Both the position numbers and the translations under genes were made by a program. Below the pieces are notes generated by a model. The model had not been told where the DNA came from. It ran no database searches and saw only the letters and a program-made list of their open reading frames with translations. A DNA stretch of 64,000 nucleotides from Williamsia herbipolensis (lineage in GTDB: Bacteria; Actinomycetota; Actinomycetes; Mycobacteriales; Mycobacteriaceae). Below are positions 34,568-43,316 of the stretch, piece after piece (positions within the stretch are counted from its first letter, which is position 1; each line of letters starts with the position of its first letter). The stretch covers positions 62,001 through 126,000 of the forward strand of contig NZ_JXYP01000029.1 in NCBI RefSeq assembly GCF_000964005.1. The letters are read 5' to 3'.

Positions 34568-35842
34568 ATGACCGGGGGATCATTCATCGAACTCGCCGAC
34601 CTGGTGGTCGACGAGGTCGGTTCACAGGGAACAGTTGTCGCCGATATCGACGCCGAGATCGTCGCCGCCATCCGTGGCGCCGTCGCTCTCCGGGCGGTGG
34701 TCGACGGGGTGTTGGCGCGGTTGACGTCGCAGGCCGAGCGTGTCGGGGTCGCGACACACTGCGGGATGTCGTTGCGAGAACTGTTGGTCGCCAACGGTGT
34801 CGCGCCGGCCGTGGCGTCACGATTGATCCGCCTCGGACGGGCCGCGGAGGTCCTACCTCTGCTCGCTCGCCACTCCCGCGACGGTGACCTGTCGGCCGAA
34901 CACCTCGATGCGGTCGCGCGCGGAATCGAACACGTCGCCCGCCGCACCGGTGAAGCACTCGATTCCGATGTGGTGTCGGGCCTGGAGCAGCGGCTGATCG
35001 GGGCCGCGATCGCCGGCAAGAATCCCGCGGAGATCGTCCACGACGCCCGCGCCGCGGCGATCGCACACTCACCCGTCGAGCCTCCCGAGGTACCGGCCGC
35101 CGAAGACCCGGCCCTCAACGAACTGGGCTGGTCGCAGACCGGCGACGGCCGGCTACGCGGCGAGTTCGACCTCGACGCGGTCACCGGCGAACGACTCATC
35201 ACCGCCCTCGACTCGGCGTCACGCCCCCGCCCCGAACCCGACGGATCACCCGACCCGCGCGCGGCGGGCCGGCGACGTGCCGATGCGTTCGCCCAACTCC
35301 TCGAGGCCGGCACCCGCGGACTCGCACCCGAGGCCCTGTCAGGTCCGGCGTCCACCGAGTTGGTCCTCACGATCCCGCTCGAGGGATCGGCCCCCGCGGG
35401 GGCCGCGCGCCTGAACTGGCTCGGACCGGTCTCCGACCTGTCGGCACGACTTCTGGCCTGCGACGCGAAAGTCCTGGGGATCGGGGTCGACCTCAACGGC
35501 GCACCCGTCTCCGTCGCCGCCGAGAAGCGGCTCTTCACCGGCGCGGCACGCACGGTGATCCTCACCAGAGACCAGTGCTGCATCAAGTGCGGAGCGCCGA
35601 CGTCGTGGACCGACGTCCACCACATCACCCACTACGCCGACGGCGGCAAGACCGTCGTCGACAACGGATGCCTCCTGTGCCGCCGCTGCCACGTCGCCGT
35701 CCACACCGCCGGATGGGACATCGTCATGGGTTACGACCGACACCCATGGCTCATCCCACCGCCGGCCATCGACCCGAAGCGAACCCCGTTACCCGCTTAC
35801 AACAGAAGAACGTTGACAGCGATGGAACCGGCCGCGGCGTAG
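34568..35842 (+). CDS. DUF222-HNH endonuclease-like protein (13E12 family), copy 1
   Basis: A 424-residue protein. The N-terminal two thirds is the helical DUF222 region (for example VNGVAPAVASRLIRLGRAAE-like and LSAEHLDAVARGIEHVARRT). The C-terminus is an HNH nuclease domain: CCIKCGAP, DVHHITHYADGGKTVVDNG, CLLCRRCHVAVH, with the zinc-binding CxxC pairs and the His-His of the active site intact. Members are assumed to be DNA endonucleases, but their role is unknown. It is preceded by an SOS box and ends a repeat shared with 61589-62893. The HNH core differs from copy 2 at several positions, so the copies are not recent duplicates. Confidence 0.88.
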   Translation: MTGGSFIELADLVVDEVGSQGTVVADIDAEIVAAIRGAVALRAVVDGVLARLTSQAERVGVATHCGMSLRELLVANGVAPAVASRLIRLGRAAEVLPLLARHSRDGDLSAEHLDAVARGIEHVARRTGEALDSDVVSGLEQRLIGAAIAGKNPAEIVHDARAAAIAHSPVEPPEVPAAEDPALNELGWSQTGDGRLRGEFDLDAVTGERLITALDSASRPRPEPDGSPDPRAAGRRRADAFAQLLEAGTRGLAPEALSGPASTELVLTIPLEGSAPAGAARLNWLGPVSDLSARLLACDAKVLGIGVDLNGAPVSVAAEKRLFTGAARTVILTRDQCCIKCGAPTSWTDVHHITHYADGGKTVVDNGCLLCRRCHVAVHTAGWDIVMGYDRHPWLIPPPAIDPKRTPLPAYNRRTLTAMEPAAA

Positions 35843-35930
35843 CGCCGTCCTAGAACCAACGCCCCGCTCACCCGCGGGAGCGGTACGAACATTGACAACT
35901 CCACAGTGTGAAACGGGGCCGGGCGACAGG

Positions 35931-35981
35931 CCACGACAGTCCGCGACAGCGTCACGACAGAGCGGTCGCGGACAGTCGTGG
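35931..35981. promoter_or_regulatory. 17-bp-arm inverted repeat before the ABC exporter (likely operator)
   Basis: The arms CCACGACAGTCCGCGAC (35931-35947) and GTCGCGGACAGTCGTGG (35965-35981) are inverted copies with a single mismatch, separated by 17 bases. Within and around it, CACGACAG occurs as a direct repeat (35932 and 35953). The right arm ends one base before the ATG of the exporter ATPase and takes the place of a Shine-Dalgarno. This would suit a TetR- or MarR-type repressor, but no such gene is next to it. Confidence 0.7.
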
Positions 35982-35982
35982 C

Positions 35983-36987
35983 ATGACATCACCTCGCACC
36001 ACCGACACGCCGGCCATCGAGGCCCGCGGGTTGGTGAAACATTTCGGAAGCACCCGCGCGGTCGACGGTGTCGACCTGGTCGTACCCACTGGATCGGTGT
36101 ACGGCGTACTGGGCCCCAACGGCGCAGGCAAGACCACCACCGTCCGCATGCTCGCGACCCTTCTGCGTCCCGATGCCGGATCGGCACAGGTCTTCGGCCA
36201 CGACGTGGTCGCCGAACCCGTGGCGGTCCGCTCGCTGGTCGGGGTCACCGGTCAATACGCCTCGGTCGACGAGGACCTGTCCGCTCGCGAGAACCTCATC
36301 ATCTTCGCGCGGCTGCTCGGCAAGTCCCGAGCACAGACGCGGACCATCGCCTCCGACCTCCTCGAGGAGTTCGGGCTCGAAGAGGCCGCGAACCGGCCGC
36401 TCAACGAGTTCTCCGGCGGTATGCGGCGGCGGCTCGATCTCGCGGCCAGCCTGATCTCCGCTCCCCCGCTGCTGTTCCTCGACGAGCCCACCACCGGTCT
36501 CGACCCGAGGACCCGCGCTCAGATGTGGGAGACGATCCGTCGCCTCGTGTCCCAGGGGTCGACGGTGTTGCTGACGACGCAGTACCTCGACGAGGCCGAT
36601 CAGCTCGCCGATCGGATCGCGGTGATCGACCGCGGAGTAGTGATCGCCGACGGCACGGCCGACGAACTGAAGGACTCGGTGGGCGTCAACACCCTGCAGG
36701 TCCGTCCCACGTCGCCGTCGGATTGCATCGCGGCGCTGGAGATCGTCGAGCGGGTCACCGGCGAGAAGGGGTCGCTGAGCCCCGAGGCCGGGCGCGTCAC
36801 GGTTCCCCTGGCCCGACCCGATGCGGTGTCGGACGTGATGACCGCCCTGGTGGCGGCCGACATAGCGATCCGCGAACTGTCCGTCGCCAAACCCAGCCTC
36901 GACGAGGTGTTCATGACCATCACCGGCAAGTCCGCCGACGGCACCGAAACCGGTTCCGCCACCGAGTCCGAGGAGGACGCAGCATGA
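35983..36987 (+). CDS. DrrA-like ABC exporter ATP-binding protein
   Basis: A 334-residue ATPase from the ATG at 35983 (MTSPRTTDTPAIEARGLVKH); an earlier ATG at 35908 reads through the inverted repeat and is rejected. Walker A is GVLGPNGAGKTTT (about 41-53), the Q loop is GVTGQYASVDEDLSARENL, the signature is NEFSGGMRRRLDLA, and Walker B is LLFLDEPTTGLD. The C-terminal extension with VAKPSLDEVFMTITGK is the DUF4162-type tail of daunorubicin-resistance ATPases. It powers efflux with the permease encoded in the overlapping next gene. Substrate unknown. Confidence 0.92.
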   Translation: MTSPRTTDTPAIEARGLVKHFGSTRAVDGVDLVVPTGSVYGVLGPNGAGKTTTVRMLATLLRPDAGSAQVFGHDVVAEPVAVRSLVGVTGQYASVDEDLSARENLIIFARLLGKSRAQTRTIASDLLEEFGLEEAANRPLNEFSGGMRRRLDLAASLISAPPLLFLDEPTTGLDPRTRAQMWETIRRLVSQGSTVLLTTQYLDEADQLADRIAVIDRGVVIADGTADELKDSVGVNTLQVRPTSPSDCIAALEIVERVTGEKGSLSPEAGRVTVPLARPDAVSDVMTALVAADIAIRELSVAKPSLDEVFMTITGKSADGTETGSATESEEDAA

Positions 36988-37808
36988 CCACCCAGGCCCT
37001 CGATCGCCCCGCCGTCGCATCGCGCGACACAAGGTCGGTCCCGCGTTCGGTCGGACTCGCCGACACTGTCCGCCAGTCGTTCACCATGGGCTACCGCGGA
37101 ATGCTCAAGATCCGCCACAACCCCGAGCAGCTGTTCGACGTCGTGTTCCAGCCCGTCGTGTTCACGTTGATGTTCACCTACATCTTCGGTGGCGCGCTCG
37201 CCGGCAGTGTGTCGCAATACCTTCCGATCATCATCCCGGGCATCCTCGTCCAGACCGTGATCACCACCTCGGTGGTGACCGGCACCCAGCTCCGTGAGGA
37301 CATGAACAAGGGCGTGTTCGACCGCTTCAAGTCGCTACCGATAGCGCGGACCGCGCCCCTGGCCGGCGCGCTGCTCGCCGACGTCGTGCGATACCTCATC
37401 GCCACGGTCATCACGTTCGTGGTCGGCATCGCGATGGGCTGGCGGCCCGACCCGCTGGGTCTGATCGGCGCCACCGTCCTGGTCATCATCTGCAGCTTCG
37501 CGGTGTCGTGGATCTGGGCGCTGATGGGCATGCTGGTGAAGAAGGCCTCTGCGGTGCAGGGCTTCTCGCTGATGATCCTGTTCCCGTTGACCTTCGTCTC
37601 GAACGCCTTCGTGCAGCCCGAGACGATGCCGGGCTGGCTGCAGGCGTTCGTGAAGGTGAACCCGGTGTCGAACCTGGTGACGTCGGTGCGCGAGCTGACC
37701 AACAACGGTCACATCGGTATCCACGTGCTGTGGTCGCTGCTCGGCGCGGCCATCCTCGTCGCGGTCTTCGCGCCGCTCACCGTCCGGGCGTACATGCGCA
37801 ACGCCTAG
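36984..37808 (+). CDS. ABC-2 type exporter permease (DrrB-like)
   Basis: A 274-residue membrane protein whose ATG overlaps the ATPase stop (ATGA). Six helices, with the family segment FQPVVFTLMFTYIFGGAL, the cytoplasmic loop DMNKGVFDRFKSLPIARTAP and the late FVSNAFVQPETMPGWLQAFV with VNPVSNLVTSVREL. It forms the membrane channel of a DrrAB-type drug or lipid exporter. Its TAG overlaps the stop codon of the opposing regulator gene at a CTAG palindrome. A much longer in-frame reading upstream is a shadow of the ATPase gene. Confidence 0.9.
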   Translation: MTTQALDRPAVASRDTRSVPRSVGLADTVRQSFTMGYRGMLKIRHNPEQLFDVVFQPVVFTLMFTYIFGGALAGSVSQYLPIIIPGILVQTVITTSVVTGTQLREDMNKGVFDRFKSLPIARTAPLAGALLADVVRYLIATVITFVVGIAMGWRPDPLGLIGATVLVIICSFAVSWIWALMGMLVKKASAVQGFSLMILFPLTFVSNAFVQPETMPGWLQAFVKVNPVSNLVTSVRELTNNGHIGIHVLWSLLGAAILVAVFAPLTVRAYMRNA

Positions 37809-40800
37809 GCGAGAGCACCACGCATGGTCTGCAGGATGGTCTCGGCGGCGTGCCGTCGGGACATCCTGCTGATCTCGGTGTCGAGTTCCTCCCAGACGTC
37901 GGCCGCCACCGTGCTCAGGGACCGGGCCGTGGTGACGGCGTGGTCGAGGATCGGGAAATCGAGGCGGGCGCGCGAACGGACGCCGAGCAGGTGCAACCGC
38001 GCCGCGGTCACCGACCCGGCGTCGTGGCTCGTCAAGGCGGTGGCGAACGCGACGGCGCAGGCGCCGATCTGCGGGATGTCCTGGTAACCGGAGGGTTCGA
38101 ACTGTGCGGCCACGAAGTCGCCGAGCAACGGGAGCCGCTCGTGGGCGGCGCCACCGTTCCCGGTCACGGCCGCCATCGTCACCGCGGAGCTGAGGACGAG
38201 AAGCATCGTCGGGTCCGATGTCGCGCCCGCCATGCCGCCGAGAACCTGGTCGAGGACGCGCACCGCGATCGCCCCCGCCGTTGCGGCATCACCCTCGGCG
38301 TGGGCCACCTCGGCGCTGGCCATCATCAGCGTCCCGACCGCCTCGACACTGCCCGCCGGCACCGGCTGATCCACCGTCCACCCATCGGAGAGTTCGGCCA
38401 CGATCTCGCGTCCACGGTCGATCTCCCCGGCGCCGATGAAGCTGCACGCGAGATAGATCCGGACCTGGACGACCTCGTCGACCGAGCCGAGTTCGGTGAG
38501 CAACTCCACGGCCCGGGTGTAGCTCGCGATCGCATCGCCGTACCGTGCGCTCTGGCCGTGGATGTTGCCGATCTCCATCGCGCCGGTCGCGGTGATCCAG
38601 AGATCGCCCCGGTAGACGGCCAGCGCCTGGGCATCCTGCGAATCGCGCAGTGCGCCAATGAGGTCACCGACGTTTTCCCGGGCGTTCGAGCGCACCGACA
38701 GTGCGATCGCCCGAACCAGCGGAACCGGTGACCGGGCGCCGCGGGTGAGGATGCGGAGACCGCTGTAGGTGGTGCGCGACAACAGGATCGCGCTCACGAA
38801 GTCCGCGGGCAGCGCCATCACCTCGTCAGGGTGGAAGATGGCGCGGATGGCGACGCGCGCCCGAGCCAACAACCGCATGTCGGGCGCGATCATGATCAGA
38901 TGGCCGGCCACCATGAGGAGGGCGACCTGCCACAGCTCACGCTGGTCGTCGGGGAGGTCGCGGGGCGGCCGGCCCAGCAGCCTGACGATGCGGGGCGCCC
39001 AGTTGCGGACCTCGACGTGAAGCCCGCGTGCCACCCACCCGGATGTGATCACCGGGAACACCGCGACCACGGCCGCCACCGCGTCGGCGGGCCGGTCGGC
39101 GGCATCGATCTCGGTGCAGCGTCGCAGGATCCACACGATGTTGTCGTTGTCGGCGACGACGTTCGTCATCGCGGCCGCCTGCTCGCCCGTGTCGTAGAGG
39201 GCGCGGGTGTCCTTCGCCCACCCGATGGCCCAACGGATCATGGCCGCGTCGACGTCGTCCGCCTCGCCCGACGCGAGAAGTTGTTCCTCACCGAACTCGC
39301 GCACCATCTCGAGCATTCGGTAGCGGATGTGGCCGTCGACCTCGGTCACGGTGAGCAACGACTGGTTGACCAGCTGTTCGAGGACGTCGTCGACCAGGGT
39401 GAGGCCCGCGCCGCCGGCCACGACGACATCGGCTGCGGCGACGGTGAACCCGGCCGGGAAGCGGCACAGGCGCCGCAGGGCCGCCCGCGCATCGTCGTCG
39501 AGGAGATCCCAGCTCCACTCGATGACCGCGTGCAGCGTCCGATGCCGTCGGGGTGCGGTGCGATCTGCGGTGCGCAGCAAGCTGAGTCGACCACGGGCGA
39601 GGCGCTGCGACAGCAGGCGGGCGATCTCCGGGACGCTCAGGGTGCGCACCCGTGCGGCGGCGAGTTCGATGGCCAACGGCAGGCCGTCGAGGTCGCGGCA
39701 CAGTTCGGCGACGACATCGAGGTCGATGGCCACGTCGGAGCGAACTGCCCGTGCTCGCGCGACGAACAGTTCGACCGCCGGCGAGTCGGTGACGTCGCTC
39801 GACAGCGGCGCCAAGCGGTGGATGACCTCGCCCGCCACCATGAGCGGTGCGCGCGACGTGGTGAGGACGGTGAGGTCGGCGACAGCACCGATGAGGTCGG
39901 TCACGACCTGCGCGCTGCCGTCGATGATCTGCTCGCAGTTGTCGAGTGCGAGAACGGCGTTGCGTCCGACGAGGGTGTCGGCGAGGCGGTCGGCCAGGTC
40001 GCCGACGGGGATGCGCGGCGCACCCGACGGGGTGAGCTCGGACTCCCCGACACCGAGGGACGCGGCGATGGCCGCCACGACGTCGTCGTCGTTGCGCACC
40101 GACGCCAACTCGACGAGGTAGATCGTACGGCCCGCCTCGGCGATCCGGCGGCCGACGGCGTGCACCATGCGGGTCTTGCCGGCGCCGCCGGGTCCGGCGA
40201 TGGTGACCACCCGATGTCGGTCGATCGCGGCGAGGACGGCGGCGATGTCGTCTGCGCGGCCGAGCAACTCGTTGGGTTCCGACCGCAGCCCGACGGCACG
40301 GGTGGAGACCGACGGCCGCGGGATCACCGTCGACGGTGGCGTCAGGACCGGGGCGGGTGCCGGGGTGAGCAGCTCGCGATGCAGTGCCTCGATCTCGGCG
40401 CCGGGGTCGACCCCGAGCTCGGCGGACAGCGCACGACGAAGTCGGGCGTGCACGGCGAGGGCGTCGGCGGTGCGGCCCGACGCCGCCAACGCGCGCATGA
40501 GGAGCAGGTGCGCGGGTTCATCGAGAGGGTCGCGTTCACAGAGGTCCCCGGCGATGCGGCGGGCGGTCTCGTGGTCGCCGATCGCCGACGCCGCGGCGGC
40601 CCGCGCCTCGTCGAGGCGGCGACGCAGATCGTCGCCGAGAGTGCGCAACTCGCCGGCGAGCGGATCTCCGCCGGGGGTGTCGGGGCCGAGGTCGTCTCCG
40701 GGGACACCGCGCCACAGGGCGTCGGCCTCGGCCAGCGCATCGGGGGTCGCGACGGCCGCGAGTGCTCGGGCCCGGTCGACGTCGAGGGCGTCGCCGTTCA

Positions 40801-41086
40801 GGTCGAGGCGGTAGCCGTTGGCCGCGCCGGCGAGCATGCCCGACGGCAACACCTGTCGAAGACGGGAGATCTGGGTGTGCAGGGCGGCCTGCGGCGACTT
40901 GGGGCGGTCGTCGCCCCACACGAGGTCGATGAGGGCAGACGCCGAACGGACACCGCCACGGGCCAGGGCGAGGGCGACAAGCAGGCGCCGGGCCCGGACA
41001 CCGGGGACCTCGACCATCCCACCGTCGGTCGCGACCGCGACCGGACCGAGGAGGCCGATCGTCACCGCCGACGCGTCCACCGACAC
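37805..41086 (-). CDS. AfsR/SARP-like regulator with NB-ARC-type ATPase
   Basis: A regulator of about 1,090 residues. The start is uncertain: ATG at 41116, GTG at 41086 or GTG at 41080; an AGGTGAG site favours the last two. It has a winged-helix DNA-binding domain (VDASAVTIGLLGPVAVATDG, then RRLLVALALARGGVRS), a BTAD helical domain to about residue 250, and a STAND ATPase domain: IAGPGGAGKTRMVHAVGRRI (Walker A), NAVLALDNCEQIIDG (Walker B) and LDGLPLAIELAAARVRTLSV (GxP). The remaining 500 residues are helical and TPR-like. This type activates secondary-metabolite or stress genes. It faces the DrrAB-like exporter, whose expression it may control. Confidence 0.87.
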   Translation of the reverse strand: MSVDASAVTIGLLGPVAVATDGGMVEVPGVRARRLLVALALARGGVRSASALIDLVWGDDRPKSPQAALHTQISRLRQVLPSGMLAGAANGYRLDLNGDALDVDRARALAAVATPDALAEADALWRGVPGDDLGPDTPGGDPLAGELRTLGDDLRRRLDEARAAAASAIGDHETARRIAGDLCERDPLDEPAHLLLMRALAASGRTADALAVHARLRRALSAELGVDPGAEIEALHRELLTPAPAPVLTPPSTVIPRPSVSTRAVGLRSEPNELLGRADDIAAVLAAIDRHRVVTIAGPGGAGKTRMVHAVGRRIAEAGRTIYLVELASVRNDDDVVAAIAASLGVGESELTPSGAPRIPVGDLADRLADTLVGRNAVLALDNCEQIIDGSAQVVTDLIGAVADLTVLTTSRAPLMVAGEVIHRLAPLSSDVTDSPAVELFVARARAVRSDVAIDLDVVAELCRDLDGLPLAIELAAARVRTLSVPEIARLLSQRLARGRLSLLRTADRTAPRRHRTLHAVIEWSWDLLDDDARAALRRLCRFPAGFTVAAADVVVAGGAGLTLVDDVLEQLVNQSLLTVTEVDGHIRYRMLEMVREFGEEQLLASGEADDVDAAMIRWAIGWAKDTRALYDTGEQAAAMTNVVADNDNIVWILRRCTEIDAADRPADAVAAVVAVFPVITSGWVARGLHVEVRNWAPRIVRLLGRPPRDLPDDQRELWQVALLMVAGHLIMIAPDMRLLARARVAIRAIFHPDEVMALPADFVSAILLSRTTYSGLRILTRGARSPVPLVRAIALSVRSNARENVGDLIGALRDSQDAQALAVYRGDLWITATGAMEIGNIHGQSARYGDAIASYTRAVELLTELGSVDEVVQVRIYLACSFIGAGEIDRGREIVAELSDGWTVDQPVPAGSVEAVGTLMMASAEVAHAEGDAATAGAIAVRVLDQVLGGMAGATSDPTMLLVLSSAVTMAAVTGNGGAAHERLPLLGDFVAAQFEPSGYQDIPQIGACAVAFATALTSHDAGSVTAARLHLLGVRSRARLDFPILDHAVTTARSLSTVAADVWEELDTEISRMSRRHAAETILQTMRGALA

Positions 41087-41268
41087 CTCACCTCTCCGGC
41101 CGTCTGTTCGGCGCAATCCGCTCGTAGCGCCCAGATGTCCACAGTAGTGGCGACCACCTGCGACGACTCGTCACCCGTACAGCGGTTCGGGCAAAACGGA
41201 CCGCACGCGTCGGCCGCACATCGAACCACCGCCGAGTGGCGCCACGGGGGTAGGTCAAGATTGTCGAC

Positions 41269-42138
41269 ATGGCTACCCCCAAGCAGTGGTTCGACGGTGC
41301 GCGGCCGCGCACGTTCCCGAATGCGATCGCCCCCGTGGTGGCGGGCACCGGCGCGGCGGGCTGGCTCGGCGACGCGGTGTGGTGGAAGGCGCTGCTGGCG
41401 CTCGCGGTGTCGTTGTCGCTGATCGTCGGGGTCAACTACGCCAACGACTTCTCCGACGGCATCCGCGGCACCGACGACGACCGCGTCGGACCGATGCGCC
41501 TCGTCGGGTCGAAGGCCGCCCCCGCGGTGGCGGTGCGCAACGCCGCGTTCGCCGCGTTCGGTCTGGCCGCGGTCTGCGGTCTGGTCCTGGCGCTGAGCAG
41601 TGCGTGGTGGCTCGTCATCGTGGGCGTCGTGTGCATCGCGGGCGCCTGGTTCTACACCGGCGGCACGAGGCCGTACGGCTACGCCGGCCTCGGCGAGGTC
41701 GCGGTGTTCGTGTTCTTCGGGCTCGTCGCGGTGCTGGGCACACAGTTCGTGCAGGCCGAGCGGATCGACTGGGTCGGCGTGATCTGCGCGGTCGCCGTCG
41801 GTTCCTACTCGAGCGCCGTGCTCGTCGCGAACAATCTGCGCGACATCCCGTCGGACACCGTGTCGGGCAAGAACACCCTCGCGGTCCGCCTCGGCGACAC
41901 GCGCACCCGCACCACGCACCTGGCGTTGGTGGCCCTGCCGTCGGTGCTCAGCCTCGTGCTCGTCATCGCGACGCCGTGGGCGCTGCTCGGTCTGGTCGCC
42001 GCACCGCTGGCGTGGCGGGCCAACGCACCGGTCCGCGGCGGCGCACTCGGGCCGGCCCTGATCCCTGCGATCGCGCAGGCCGGCATGGCGATGGTGGCGT
42101 GGGCCCTGGCGACCGCAGTCGCGTTGTTCCTCGCCTGA
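41269..42138 (+). CDS. menA: 1,4-dihydroxy-2-naphthoate polyprenyltransferase
   Basis: A 289-residue UbiA-superfamily membrane protein with about eight helices. The first aspartate-rich motif is [17 protein letters not shown] and the second is [20 protein letters not shown], both matching MenA. The N-terminus [19 protein letters not shown] is also typical. MenA joins the polyprenyl chain to dihydroxynaphthoate, releasing CO2, to give demethylmenaquinone in the membrane. It stands alone here, far from menE; a strong terminator follows it. Confidence 0.94.
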   Translation: MATPKQWFDGARPRTFPNAIAPVVAGTGAAGWLGDAVWWKALLALAVSLSLIVGVNYANDFSDGIRGTDDDRVGPMRLVGSKAAPAVAVRNAAFAAFGLAAVCGLVLALSSAWWLVIVGVVCIAGAWFYTGGTRPYGYAGLGEVAVFVFFGLVAVLGTQFVQAERIDWVGVICAVAVGSYSSAVLVANNLRDIPSDTVSGKNTLAVRLGDTRTRTTHLALVALPSVLSLVLVIATPWALLGLVAAPLAWRANAPVRGGALGPALIPAIAQAGMAMVAWALATAVALFLA

Positions 42139-42154
42139 GCAGACGACACAACAC

Positions 42155-42181
42155 TGCGCCCGCGAGAAGCTCGCGGGCGCA
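42155..42181. terminator. Bidirectional hairpin terminator
   Basis: TGCGCCCGCGAG-AAG-CTCGCGGGCGCA is a perfect 12-bp stem with a 3-base loop, between the convergent menA and Clp-N genes. It lacks a long T run, as is usual in high-GC actinomycetes. Confidence 0.75.
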
Positions 42182-42198
42182 GCATGGTCGGTCACGGA

Positions 42199-43026
42199 TC
42201 AGACGGTGGCGCTCAACGCGTCGCGCAGCTTCTCGGGGGTGGTGACCGACTCGATCAATGCGCGGGAACGCTTGTCGTCGGTCTTGAGGATGCCGAGCAG
42301 CACGTGCTCGGCGGTGATCCGGTCGCTGTCCGACTCGCGGGCGATCTGCACGGCGTTGGCGATCGCGGCCCGCGCGTCGACCGAGAACCGCGGCCGACCG
42401 AACGGGCCGCCCCGTCCGCGGGGACCGCGCCGGCCCCGGCCGCGCTCCCACGGGCCATCCGCGCTGTCGGGATCACCCAGCGGGCCGCCGAAACCACGAC
42501 CCGGGACATCGCCGCGACCGGGGAACTCGCCACCGGGGAAGCCGGGGCGACCGAATGCGTCGTGCGGGTGGCCATGGCCGTGGCCGTGTCGGTGACCGCG
42601 GTGCCCACGGGGACCGGAGTCCTCGCCACCGCGCCGCGGTCCGCCACGACCGCCCCGTCCGCGGCGGTCGGCACCTCGCTGCGACCAGCCGTCGGTGATG
42701 TCGGTGCCGAAGGCGTTCTTGATCGCCGTGGCGACCTTGTCGAGGTCGATGCCGACGGACTTGAGGGCCTCGCGGTCCTCGTCGACCTGTGACGCGTCGG
42801 CGTCGTCGCTGTCGTCGGCGTCGCCGCGCACCTCGCGGACGGTGTCGCGGGCCGCGTCGAGCGTGAAGCCCTCGGCGGTGAGCCGGGTGAAGATCGGGGC
42901 GCGTGCGTTGCACAGCATCCCGAGGATCAGGTGATCGTTGCCGAGTTGGGTGTGCCCGAGGTCGGCGGCCTCCTCCATGGCGAAGGACAGGATGTGCCTG
43001 TTCTCGCGGGTGAAGTGTTCGAACAT
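42199..43026 (-). CDS. Clp-N domain protein with Gly/Arg/His-rich linker
   Basis: A 275-residue protein with two Clp-N half-repeats and no AAA ATPase domain. The first (residues 2-70) is MFEHFTRENRHILSFAMEEA, LGHTQLGNDHLILGML; the second is at the C-terminus (SVDARAAIANAVQIARESD, ITAEHVLLGILKTDD). Between them lies a disordered stretch rich in Gly, Arg and Asp with a GHGHGHPHD cluster that could bind metal. It would act as an adaptor or substrate receptor for Clp, or a decoy. Encoded 36 bases after the small HTH gene in the same operon. Stand-alone Clp-N proteins of this kind are common in actinomycetes and of unknown role. Confidence 0.85.
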   Translation of the reverse strand: MFEHFTRENRHILSFAMEEAADLGHTQLGNDHLILGMLCNARAPIFTRLTAEGFTLDAARDTVREVRGDADDSDDADASQVDEDREALKSVGIDLDKVATAIKNAFGTDITDGWSQRGADRRGRGGRGGPRRGGEDSGPRGHRGHRHGHGHGHPHDAFGRPGFPGGEFPGRGDVPGRGFGGPLGDPDSADGPWERGRGRRGPRGRGGPFGRPRFSVDARAAIANAVQIARESDSDRITAEHVLLGILKTDDKRSRALIESVTTPEKLRDALSATV

Positions 43027-43062
43027 GATGTGTCTCTTCTCAGTCGTGTGGTGGGTGTTGAT

Positions 43063-43302
43063 TCAGTCCCTCTCGCGAGCCGAGTGCTTCTGATGCACGG
43101 CCTGGCGGCTGATCTGCAGGACCTCTGCGATCGCCTGCCAGCTCCATCCCTGCTCGCGGGCACTGGCCACCTGCACCTCTTCGAGGCGGTCGGCCAGAGT
43201 TCGCAGGGCGCGCACCGCGGCCAGTCCCTGTGCGGGATCTGTGCTCGCCGCGGCCGTGGTGATGGTGTCGTTCTGTTCGGTGTCCACGTCGTCGCTCTGC
43301 AT
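43063..43302 (-). CDS. Small HTH regulator upstream of the Clp-N gene
   Basis: A 79-residue protein. The C-terminus QVASAREQGWSWQAIAEVLQ and ISRQAVHQKHSARERD is a helix-turn-helix of the type found beside Clp-N proteins in actinomycetes. The N-terminal 25 residues are acidic and disordered. It is probably the repressor of its own operon; the repeated TTGACA/TGTCAA array lies a few bases upstream. Co-transcribed with the Clp-N gene. Confidence 0.82.
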   Translation of the reverse strand: MQSDDVDTEQNDTITTAAASTDPAQGLAAVRALRTLADRLEEVQVASAREQGWSWQAIAEVLQISRQAVHQKHSARERD

Positions 43303-43316
43303 GGTGTCAGGTTAAG

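Larger units (their letters stand above)
34508..35914 (+). mobile_element. 13E12-type DUF222-HNH repeat element, copy 1
   Basis: This unit matches a second copy at 61517-62953 on the other strand. Matching begins at TCAACA, 37 bases before a LexA-like box, runs through the DUF222-HNH gene, and continues 72 bases past its stop, ending sharply at GTGTGAAAC. In those 72 non-coding bases I count 65 identical positions. No clear terminal inverted repeats or target duplications are seen, only a weak similarity between the left end and the complement of the right end. In mycobacteria the related REP13E12 repeats are known integration targets of phiRv1-type prophages; no integrase is present here. 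Confidence 0.65.

Noticed and set aside
32818-35628. A 936-codon minus frame joining LCP and the 13E12 region
   Set aside because: Only the part from 34173 is the LCP protein; the rest is antisense to the DUF222-HNH gene.
38831-41422. An 863-codon plus-strand frame opposite the AfsR-like gene
   Set aside because: It is the antisense shadow of a high-GC coding gene and contains no recognisable motif.
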